Assembly (NCBI GenBank): GCA_016342585.1 | Contig: JAEINK010000028.1 | Location: 1 to 60,972, forward strand | Length of the DNA: 60,972 nt | Direction of reading: 5' to 3' | DNA from: Spirochaetales bacterium | Lineage (GTDB): Bacteria; Spirochaetota; Spirochaetia; UBA9216 | In this document: one piece after another, positions 27,193 to 34,847 of the stretch | How positions within the stretch are numbered: the first letter of the stretch is position 1 | Layout: each line of letters starts with the position of its first letter | Position numbers and translations under genes: made by a program | The notes under the pieces: generated by a model | What the model was told of the DNA's origin: nothing | Seen by the model: the letters and a program-made list of their open reading frames with translations, nothing else | Database searches by the model: none

Positions 27193-28331
27193 TGAAGGGG
27201 ATACTGGTCTGCAGTCAGTGCGGCAGGGAACTGCCGCTTCTTCCCGAACATATGGTTTGTCCGGATTGTTCAGCCACTCAGAAAGGTGATGAACCCCTCA
27301 GGGGGGTTCTGGAAGTTCGGCTTTCCGGTGAGCTTCCGGAGAATTGGGAGAATGAAGATTTTCTTCCGGTCGAAAAAAAGTGGTTTCCGCCAATCCCCGT
27401 GGGGAATACCCCCCTCTGGGAGCCTTCGCGGTTGCGGGAGGAGACGGGATTCCCCCGCCTCTTCCTGAAAGATGATACGGCAAACCCCACAGGTTCTTTA
27501 AAGGATCGAGCCTCCTACCTGGTGGCCGCCTTTGCGAAAAAACATGGGGTTGAGCAGATCGTTCTTGCCTCCACAGGCAATGCCGGTTCATCCATGAGCG
27601 GAGTCGGGGCCGCGGCGGGGATAAATATCCGCCTCTATCTGCCCGCCTCGGCACCTCAGGCCAAGATGGTTCAGTCCCTCCAGTATGGGGCCGATCTTGT
27701 CAAAGTGGAGGGAACCTATGATGAGGCCTTCGATGAATCCCTGAAGTATACCAATGAGGTAGGGGGTCTCTCCAGGAACACGGCTTACAATCCTCTCACA
27801 GTAGAGGGAAAGAAAACGGCTGCTCTGGAGATTTTCAAACAACTGGGGAAGGTTCCCGATTATGTTTTCATTCCCACGGGAGACGGCGTTATAATCAGCG
27901 GCCTTTTTAAAGGTTTCGAGGATCTGAAAACATTTGGGCTCATTGATCGGATGCCTGTCCTGGTAGCTGTTCAGGCCGAGGGCAGTGCCGCTCTGGTGCG
28001 GGCCTTTGAGAATGATGGTTTTACACCCCCTGTCCCGAGTACCACTCTGGCCGACTCCATTTCGGTGGATGTTCCCCGGGGGGGATATCTGGCTCTGTCA
28101 AAGCTTAAAAAGCATGATGGCCGGGTCGTTACAGTCAGTGACGACCAGATCCTTGAGGCTCAGAAGCACCTGGCGTCTAAATCGGGTCTTTTTGCCGAAC
28201 CGGCCTCTTCTGCCGCCTGGGCGGGATTCATGAAGATGAAGGGTGAACTGGAGAGCTCCGCCTCTGTGGTGGTCCTTTTAACCGGAAGTGGACTTAAGGA
28301 TATTGAAGGGGCCCTGAAAGGGCTTCGATAA
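27189..28331 (+). CDS. PLP-dependent threonine synthase/diaminopropionate lyase-like enzyme with zinc ribbon
   Basis: 380 residues of fold-type II PLP family. An N-terminal zinc-ribbon-like segment has two CxxC pairs (CSQC, CPDC; within the first 30 residues), as in some threonine synthases. The PLP lysine lies in NPTGSLKDRASY, the phosphate-binding loop is STGNAGSSMSG, and a C-terminal LLTGSGLKD is conserved. E. coli-type clusters carry YgeX (2,3-diaminopropionate ammonia-lyase) at this place, so this protein probably does the equivalent beta-elimination; threonine synthesis would make little sense here. It overlaps ygeY by 4 bases; a second ATG at 27192 has the better Shine-Dalgarno spacing. 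Confidence 0.8.
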   Translation: MMKGILVCSQCGRELPLLPEHMVCPDCSATQKGDEPLRGVLEVRLSGELPENWENEDFLPVEKKWFPPIPVGNTPLWEPSRLREETGFPRLFLKDDTANPTGSLKDRASYLVAAFAKKHGVEQIVLASTGNAGSSMSGVGAAAGINIRLYLPASAPQAKMVQSLQYGADLVKVEGTYDEAFDESLKYTNEVGGLSRNTAYNPLTVEGKKTAALEIFKQLGKVPDYVFIPTGDGVIISGLFKGFEDLKTFGLIDRMPVLVAVQAEGSAALVRAFENDGFTPPVPSTTLADSISVDVPRGGYLALSKLKKHDGRVVTVSDDQILEAQKHLASKSGLFAEPASSAAWAGFMKMKGELESSASVVVLLTGSGLKDIEGALKGLR

Positions 28332-28388
28332 GTCGGTTTTTATACAAAAAGTCCTGAAAATTGCTTATATTTTTATGGAGGTAGAGTG

Positions 28389-29765
28389 ATGATCCTCTTG
28401 AGGAACTGCTTTTATGTGATGACGGCCCCCGGAAAGGGGCTTTCTAATGTTGATATATTGATTAAAGATAATCTGATCGAAAAGGTTGGCCGGAATCTAT
28501 CCGAAGATCCGCTTGTTAAGACAGGGAGAGATGTCATCGAGGTTATTGACGCCTCAAAACATGTTGTTATTCCCGGTATGGTCAACACTCACCACCATTT
28601 CTATCAAACCCTGACCCGCAATCTTCCCGCCGTTCAGAATGCCGAACTTTTTGACTGGCTTGTTTATCTCTACGATATCTGGAAGAAATTGGATGCGGAA
28701 GGGGTTTACTGGTCAACAGCCCTGGCTACGGCTGAACTTTTAAAGACCGGTTGTACGACTACCACGGATCACCACTACCTCTACCCCCGGGATATCCATG
28801 CGGACATCATGGCTTTGCAGTTTAAGGCTGCCGGGGACACGGGGATAAGGTTCTCGCCGACCCGGGGGTCCATGAGCCGATCGAAAAAAGATGGGGGGCT
28901 TCCCCCCGATTCGGTCGTCCAGACCGAGGATGAGATCCTTGCCGATTCCGAGCGGGTGATAAATGAGTTTCATGACGCCTCCGACTTCTCCATGCAGAAG
29001 ATTGTCCTGGCACCCTGCAGTCCTTTTTCGGTCTCTGAAGAGTTAATGAAACAGTCGGCGGCTCTTGCCAGGCGTAAGGGGGTGCGGCTCCATACCCATC
29101 TTGCGGAAACCAGGGATGAGAATGAGTATTGCCTGGAGATGTATAAACGGCGGCCCGTTAAACTCATGGAAGATTGTGATTTCCTCGGTGAAGATGTTTT
29201 TTTTGCCCATGGTATCCACTTTAATGATGATGAGCTGAAAGTCCTGAAAGAGACAGGATCTCATATTGCCCACTGTCCCGCCTCCAATATGCGGCTGGGC
29301 TCCGGTATTTGCCGTGTCAGGGAGATGAATGATCTGGGGATCAATGTGGGGCTTGCGGTAGACGGCTCCGCCTCCAATGATGCTTCGGATATGCTGGGTG
29401 AGGCGAGGCTGGCCCTTCTCCTTCAGCGGGTAACCAAGGGGGCAGACGCCCTGACGGCTGAAGAAGTTTATCGGATGGCAGGGATTAATGGGGCACAGAT
29501 GCTGGGGTATAATAAAATTGGAAAAATAGAGGAGGGCTGGGCAGCCGACCTGGCCCTTTTTGATGTTCATAAACTGGAATACTGCGGGGCTCTGAGTGAT
29601 CCCGCGGCGGCCCTTCTTTTTTCAGGGTATAATCATGGTACCGATTATACCATTTGTAATGGTAAGATTGTCGTTGAGAAGGGGCAGCTTACCGGAATTG
29701 ATGAGGAGATATTGATAGCCGAAGCCGGCAAGGCGGCCGGCAGGCTCTATGGGAGAGACTTATGA
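28389..29765 (+). CDS. 8-oxoguanine deaminase-like amidohydrolase
   Basis: 458 residues of the ATZ/TRZ branch of amidohydrolases. Motifs: VNTHHHFYQTLTRNLP, HTHLAETRDENEY, FFAHGIHFNDDEL, HCPASNMRLGSGICRVRE and VDGSASNDASDM. This combination matches enzymes that deaminate 8-oxoguanine to urate (guanine is a weaker candidate), which would feed oxidised purine into the molybdenum hydroxylase pathway. The ATG at 28389 lies 6 bases after GGAGG; a GTG at 28386 is in frame but too close. A 57-base gap precedes it and the 3' end overlaps ygfM by 4 bases. Confidence 0.8.
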   Translation: MILLRNCFYVMTAPGKGLSNVDILIKDNLIEKVGRNLSEDPLVKTGRDVIEVIDASKHVVIPGMVNTHHHFYQTLTRNLPAVQNAELFDWLVYLYDIWKKLDAEGVYWSTALATAELLKTGCTTTTDHHYLYPRDIHADIMALQFKAAGDTGIRFSPTRGSMSRSKKDGGLPPDSVVQTEDEILADSERVINEFHDASDFSMQKIVLAPCSPFSVSEELMKQSAALARRKGVRLHTHLAETRDENEYCLEMYKRRPVKLMEDCDFLGEDVFFAHGIHFNDDELKVLKETGSHIAHCPASNMRLGSGICRVREMNDLGINVGLAVDGSASNDASDMLGEARLALLLQRVTKGADALTAEEVYRMAGINGAQMLGYNKIGKIEEGWAADLALFDVHKLEYCGALSDPAAALLFSGYNHGTDYTICNGKIVVEKGQLTGIDEEILIAEAGKAAGRLYGRDL

Positions 29766-30589
29766 TAAATCATTTTTACCGTCCAGGAAGTGTGGATGAG
29801 GCTTTATCGCTTCATTCCCGGGGGGGCGTTTTTTTAGCAGGGGGAACTGAAATTAATCGGGGAAGAAAAGGGGACGGATCTCTTCCCGGGATTCCCGACC
29901 GAGGTGGTGAAATTGATGCGATCTATCTTGCCGACCTGGGATTGTCCGGGATACGGAAAGAAGGTGGCGCTTTTTTCATAGGAGCCTGTACAAGCCTCCA
30001 GGATATAGCCGACTCACCTGAACTGCCGGCCTGGATCCGGACGGCTGCGGGGTTCATCCCCTCACGGAATATCCGGAATATGGCTACCATCGGCGGGAAT
30101 ATTGGTGCCGGCAGGTGGAACTCGGTGATTCTCCCGGGGCTTTTGGCTGCCGGTGGCGTTCTGCATATGGCGGGGGGTAAAACGCTGGCTCCTGGATCCT
30201 ATCTTGAATCGCCTTCTGAAGCAGGACTGATCCTTGAGATTGAACTCCCGGATTTCCCCGGCGTCTGCCGTACCCTTAAGGAGGCCAGATCCCATCTGGC
30301 CGTTCCGGTTGTCACTGCCGGGGTATATCTGGAAATAGCAGACGGGAAAGTCTCCAAGGTTCGAATCGGAGCGGGCTGCGGTTGTACGGGATCTCTTCCC
30401 GGCCGGCTGACAGGGCTTGAGGATAAGCTGACAGGTGAACCTCTACCGCAACGGGAGGCTTTGATCAATCTTATAAAAAACGAGGTGAATCCATCCTCCG
30501 ACCCTCAGGGATCTGCTGAATACAGGAAGCAGGTGAATGGGGTTAAAATTGCAGATCTTCTGATCGAATGCCGGGAGGCGCTGGTATGA
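29762..30589 (+). CDS. ygfM: Molybdenum hydroxylase FAD-binding subunit YgfM
   Basis: 275 residues of the FAD-binding subunit family (CO dehydrogenase medium chain/XdhB). The first FAD loop reads GGVFLAGGTEIN and the second IPSRNIRNMATIGGNIGAG, both in normal places; the C-terminal cap (about 170-270) is present. It shuttles electrons from a molybdenum subunit to an acceptor. Position directly before xdhD, with 4-base overlaps on both sides, matches E. coli ygfM-xdhD. The second loop is followed by RWNS rather than the usual A-S-P-x-[AG]-D, a feature to be expected from divergence of this subfamily. Confidence 0.85.
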   Translation: MINHFYRPGSVDEALSLHSRGGVFLAGGTEINRGRKGDGSLPGIPDRGGEIDAIYLADLGLSGIRKEGGAFFIGACTSLQDIADSPELPAWIRTAAGFIPSRNIRNMATIGGNIGAGRWNSVILPGLLAAGGVLHMAGGKTLAPGSYLESPSEAGLILEIELPDFPGVCRTLKEARSHLAVPVVTAGVYLEIADGKVSKVRIGAGCGCTGSLPGRLTGLEDKLTGEPLPQREALINLIKNEVNPSSDPQGSAEYRKQVNGVKIADLLIECREALV

Positions 30590-33468
30590 ATGGAACAACA
30601 ATCAAGATAACATTCTGTTTGAATGGAAAAGATATTACCATCGAAACAGGGAGCGACGAGAGTGGGGTCTCCCTCCTGAAAAGGGCCGGGATCCCTTCGG
30701 TGCGGAATTCGGACAATGGTTTTGGCTTTGCCGGATCCGACACGATACTCCTGGATGGGAAGATCGTCGGAGCGGGACTGCTTGTGGGGCCTATGCTGGA
30801 TGGCCGGGATGTAAAGACCATTGAATCCCTTTCGAAGGGAAGGGAACTTTCTGCTATACAAACAGCCATGATGGATGCCGGCTGTATACAGTCGGGGTAC
30901 AATTCCCCCGCCGCCGCCCTGATGATTTTTGAGCTTCTGGAGCGAATCCCGGAACCGACCAGGGACGATATTGTTGATGCCCTTTCGGGGCTTTTTAACA
31001 GGGCCACGGGGTATATGCAGTTTTTTGATGCGGTGGATATTGTGGTCAAACGGAGGACGGACCCCTCCTATAAACCGGCAATTCCCGAGTTCAGGAAAAA
31101 CCTGAAGGTCATCGGAAAGGCTGCGCCCAAGGCTGATGTCCGTCGGATGGCTGCCGGAGAGAAGGTTTATGTGGAGGACCGGGTGGAACAGGGTGCCTGT
31201 GTCTTGCGGGTTCTCCGGTCTCCCCACGCCCATGCTCTTATCAAGTCCATCGATACTCAGGCTGCCGAAAAGCTTCCGGGGGTCGTAAAGGTTTTCACCC
31301 ATAAGAATGTCCCCGATACCTATTACAGTCAGGCGGGGCAGGGATTTCCCGAACCATCACCTTATGATCGAAAGTTGATTGGAAATAAAGTCCGCCATGT
31401 GGGGGACAGGGTGGCCGCGGTCGTGGCAGAAACAGAGGCGATTGCCATCCAGGCCCTTAAGCTGATTGAGGTTGAATATGAGGTTCTTCCACCTGTTCTT
31501 ACCATTGATGCAGCTGCAGCGGCCGATGCTCCCCTGATTCAGGGCGGAATTCAGGTTTATGAGGCCGGGGCTCCGGATGATCTTGAGGCCATGAATAAGA
31601 GTGCAGACCCTTTGGAAGGGAAGGTTATCTACCAGTTCCCTGTGGGGGGGAACCCCCGGAAAAATATTGCCGCCTCAGTTTCCGGTGGTATCGGCGACAT
31701 GGAAAAGGGTTTTGCCCAGGCTGATGAGATAATCGAGAAGGAGTATGAGACCAGTCAGATCCAGTGTACCCCCCTGGAGACCCATACGGTTTATACCCGG
31801 CTTGAGGGGGATCGAATCATCGTTCATGCCTCTACACAGGTGCCCTACCATTTGCGCAGGATTGTCGCCACGCTCCTCGATATTCCGGAAAACAGGGTTC
31901 GGGTTATAAAAGAGAGGGTCGGGGGCGGTTATGGTTCCAAGCAGGATATTCTCCTGGAAGAACTCTGTGCCTATGCCACCTGGATTACCGGTCGGCCCAT
32001 TTTTCAGCAGTATAGCCGGGAAGAGGAGTTTATTGCCTGCTCTACCCGTAAGCCCATGAAGATTAAAATTAAAGCCGGGGCGACAAAGGATGGTAAACTT
32101 ACGGCCTTGTCCATGTCTGTCCGGGCAAGTCAGGGCCCCTATGGGGCTCACGCTCTGACGGTTCCCATGAACGGAGTTTCCAAATCATTGCCCCTTTTCG
32201 AGTGTGAAAATTTTCACTTCGATGTGACTACCTATTATACGAATATACCACCCACCGGTGCCTACCAGGGGTATGGAGCACCCAAGGGGTCTTTTGCTGT
32301 TCAGACTGCCATGCGGGAACTCTCCGCGAAACTGGGAATCGACCACTTTGATTTCATTGAAAAGAACAGGATCGGCGAAGGTTCTGTTCTGGAGATTCTG
32401 AAATGTCTCGGAGAGGGCCGGGAAGGGGCTGTCGCCACGGTTGGCAGCTGCGGCCTTGAAGGGGCCCTTACACGGGGCCGAAAACTCATTGACTGGGACA
32501 GGCGGGAAGAATCCTCCGACCCGGATGTCAAAATTGGTAAGGGTGTCTGCATAATTCAGCAGGGATCCGGATTACCCGGTCTGGATCAGGGGAATGCCAC
32601 CTTGAATATGCTGGGTGACGGAACCTTTGTCCTTCAGTCGGGCGGGGCGGATCTTGGAACCGGTCTTGATACGGTCTGTACAAAGATTGTGGCCGAAACC
32701 CTGAAGCTCGATCCGGAATTCATTCATGTTACCTCCGGGGATACGGATATTGCGCCCTTCGATAAGGGGGCCTATGCATCAAGCGGCACCTACTTCTCCG
32801 GCGGGGCGGCTCTGAGGGCCTCAGAGAAGATGCGGGAGAAGATCCTGAAAGAGGCGTCGGCAATTTTAGGTGAGCCGGTGGAAGATCTGGAACTCGTCTA
32901 CCCGGCGACAGTTAAGGGAAAGAAGGAGAGCCTGACCTATGCAAAGCTTGCCTGGTACACCCAGGGCGGAGAGGGGACCGGCCAGATTGTGGCATCGGCC
33001 TCCTTCACAACCGGTGAATCATCCATCCCCTACGGGGCCCATTTCTGTCAGGTTTCCGTCAATGTTAAAACCGGAAGGATTAACATCGATAAATATTTTG
33101 CCCTGCAGGATTGCGGTACGCCTATCAATCCCGAGTATGCCCTGGGACAGATCTACGGGGGGGTCATGAAGTCTATCGGTCATACCCTTTATGAGGAGAT
33201 GCTCTTTGATGATGAGGGGCATTGCCTTACCACTGACCTCCGCTCCTATGGGGTTCCAACCATCGGGGATCTTCCCGGTGAGTTCAAATGTGAACTCATT
33301 GATGTGGATGACCCCTTTGGTCCTTATGGTGCCAAGTCGGTTTCGGAGATCTCCGTAAATGGGGCCGCTCCCGTTATCGCTAATGCGGTCTATGATGCGG
33401 TGGGAATTTGGATGAGAAGCTGGCCCTTTTCCCCGGAGAAGGTCCTCAAAGAGTTGAAGAGTATTTAA
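30586..33468 (+). CDS. xdhD: XdhD-type molybdenum hydroxylase with degenerate 2Fe-2S domain
   Basis: 960 residues. The N-terminal 150 have the layout of a twin [2Fe-2S] domain, but cluster cysteines are replaced: SVRNSDNGFGFAG where CxxGxCGxC is expected, GCIQSGYNSPAA instead of IQCGFCTP, and LSGLFNRATGY instead of LCRCTGY. The same loss occurs in E. coli XdhD as I recall it. The rest is a xanthine-dehydrogenase-type molybdopterin subunit (VEDRVEQGACVLRVLRSPHAHA, GGGYGSKQD, GAYQGYGAPKG, and the C-terminal E-loop VSEISVNGAAP). It hydroxylates a purine, with electrons going through YgfM/YgfK. ATG at 30586 overlaps ygfM by 4 bases with GGGAGG upstream. Confidence 0.9.
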   Translation: MNGTTIKITFCLNGKDITIETGSDESGVSLLKRAGIPSVRNSDNGFGFAGSDTILLDGKIVGAGLLVGPMLDGRDVKTIESLSKGRELSAIQTAMMDAGCIQSGYNSPAAALMIFELLERIPEPTRDDIVDALSGLFNRATGYMQFFDAVDIVVKRRTDPSYKPAIPEFRKNLKVIGKAAPKADVRRMAAGEKVYVEDRVEQGACVLRVLRSPHAHALIKSIDTQAAEKLPGVVKVFTHKNVPDTYYSQAGQGFPEPSPYDRKLIGNKVRHVGDRVAAVVAETEAIAIQALKLIEVEYEVLPPVLTIDAAAAADAPLIQGGIQVYEAGAPDDLEAMNKSADPLEGKVIYQFPVGGNPRKNIAASVSGGIGDMEKGFAQADEIIEKEYETSQIQCTPLETHTVYTRLEGDRIIVHASTQVPYHLRRIVATLLDIPENRVRVIKERVGGGYGSKQDILLEELCAYATWITGRPIFQQYSREEEFIACSTRKPMKIKIKAGATKDGKLTALSMSVRASQGPYGAHALTVPMNGVSKSLPLFECENFHFDVTTYYTNIPPTGAYQGYGAPKGSFAVQTAMRELSAKLGIDHFDFIEKNRIGEGSVLEILKCLGEGREGAVATVGSCGLEGALTRGRKLIDWDRREESSDPDVKIGKGVCIIQQGSGLPGLDQGNATLNMLGDGTFVLQSGGADLGTGLDTVCTKIVAETLKLDPEFIHVTSGDTDIAPFDKGAYASSGTYFSGGAALRASEKMREKILKEASAILGEPVEDLELVYPATVKGKKESLTYAKLAWYTQGGEGTGQIVASASFTTGESSIPYGAHFCQVSVNVKTGRINIDKYFALQDCGTPINPEYALGQIYGGVMKSIGHTLYEEMLFDDEGHCLTTDLRSYGVPTIGDLPGEFKCELIDVDDPFGPYGAKSVSEISVNGAAPVIANAVYDAVGIWMRSWPFSPEKVLKELKSI

Positions 33469-33515
33469 TTTTTCAGAATAATATTAGAAGAGATAAACAG
33501 GAGAATTGAGGGATT

Positions 33516-34712
33516 ATGGAAAAACTTACAAGAATGATAAAAGAGCTTGCTGCTCTTGAAACCGGGAAGATGGAAAACAATGATTTTTTTCTGACCTGGG
33601 AAAGAAGTGATGATGAGATAAAGGCAACATTTCTGGTTGCCGAAATCCTGCGGGAAATGAGAGAGAAGAATATATCCCCCAAAGTGTTTGAGAGCGGTCT
33701 GGGCGTATCCATCTTCAGGGATAACTCCACAAGGACAAGGTTCAGCTTTGCCAGTGCGTGCAATATGCTCGGCCTTCAGGTTCAGGATCTGGATGAGGGG
33801 AAATCCCAGATAGCCCATGGCGAAACCGTCCGGGAAACGGCCAATATGGTCTCCTTCATGGCTGATGTCATAGGGATCCGGGATGATATGTATATCGGAA
33901 AGGGGCATACCTATATGAAAGAGGTAGCCGAATCGGTAGAACAGGGGTACAGGGACGGGATCCTTGAGCAGAGACCAACCCTTGTCAATCTTCAGTGTGA
34001 TATTGACCACCCCACCCAGGCCATGGCCGATGCCCTCCATCTGGTAAACCACTTCGGTGGTGTGGAGAATCTAAAAGGTAAGAAAATTGCCATGTCATGG
34101 GCCTATTCACCCTCCTATGGTAAACCACTTTCGGTTCCCCAGGGTGTGGTTGGGCTCCTTTCAAGGTTTGGAATGGATGTGGTCCTTGCCCATCCTGAAG
34201 GTTATGAGATAATGCCCGAGGTTGAAGCCGTCGCCGCGAAACAGGCTGCGGCGTCCGGCGGCTCTTTTGTGCGAACCAACAATATGGCCGAAGCCTTTGA
34301 GGGAGCAGATATTGTATATCCTAAATCCTGGGCGCCCTTTGCCGCCATGGAGAAGAGAACTGACCTTTATGGTGCGGGTGACTGGGATGGAATCGACAAG
34401 CTTGAGAAGGAACTCCTTACCCAGAACGGGAACTATAAGGACTGGGAGTGTACTGAAGAGCTGATGAAGAAAACCAAAGACGGCAAGGGACTTTACCTCC
34501 ATTGTCTGCCCGCCGATATTACGGGTGTCAGCTGTAAAGAGGGTGAGGTTGCCGCTTCGGTATTTGACAGGTACAGGGTTCCCCTTTATAAGGAAGCAGG
34601 ATTTAAACCCTACATTATAAGTGCGATGATCTTCCTGGCCAAGTTTGGAGATCCTTCGGGGATGCTTGAGAAACTTGTGGGCAGGAATACTTCCCGGCAG
34701 GCTTTACTTTAG
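33516..34712 (+). CDS. ygeW: YgeW family knotted carbamoyltransferase
   Basis: 398 residues of the aspartate/ornithine carbamoyltransferase superfamily. The carbamoyl-phosphate site STRTR occurs in IFRDNSTRTRFSFASA, the second conserved motif in CDIDHPTQAMADAL, and the third in LHCLPADITG. YgeW proteins are trimeric knotted transcarbamylases whose amino-group acceptor is unproven; in purine-degrading clusters the reverse reaction could yield carbamoyl phosphate and so ATP. Gap of 47 bases after xdhD; a GAGGG element is close to the ATG. A 135-base gap with inverted repeats follows before xdhA. Confidence 0.9.
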   Translation: MEKLTRMIKELAALETGKMENNDFFLTWERSDDEIKATFLVAEILREMREKNISPKVFESGLGVSIFRDNSTRTRFSFASACNMLGLQVQDLDEGKSQIAHGETVRETANMVSFMADVIGIRDDMYIGKGHTYMKEVAESVEQGYRDGILEQRPTLVNLQCDIDHPTQAMADALHLVNHFGGVENLKGKKIAMSWAYSPSYGKPLSVPQGVVGLLSRFGMDVVLAHPEGYEIMPEVEAVAAKQAAASGGSFVRTNNMAEAFEGADIVYPKSWAPFAAMEKRTDLYGAGDWDGIDKLEKELLTQNGNYKDWECTEELMKKTKDGKGLYLHCLPADITGVSCKEGEVAASVFDRYRVPLYKEAGFKPYIISAMIFLAKFGDPSGMLEKLVGRNTSRQALL

Positions 34713-34731
34713 GTCGGCTGGACGTTTTTTA

Positions 34732-34819
34732 GCTGGCTGATTTTCATTGTTCGAATCGATTTCGGGTAAAATCGAAATAACCGGAGTAGTTTGGATGTTA
34801 TCAGGGAAAGTCAGCCGGC
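34732..34819 (+). repeat. Long-range inverted repeat in ygeW-xdhA spacer
   Basis: GCTGGCTGA (34732-34740) can pair with TCAGCCGGC (34811-34819), one G-U pair. Between them lies a smaller hairpin, TCGATTT (34757ish) with AAATCGA, loop of about six bases. No T-run follows, so it does not look like a terminator; it could be a processing or attenuation element that separates xdhABC expression from upstream genes. Confidence 0.35.
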
Positions 34820-34847
34820 AGTTTTTACAGCAAGCGGGAGGATAGGA

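Noticed and set aside
30505..31302. 265-residue minus-strand frame within ygfM/xdhD
   Set aside because: It lies opposite genes with clear family motifs in the plus frame and has no recognisable protein features.
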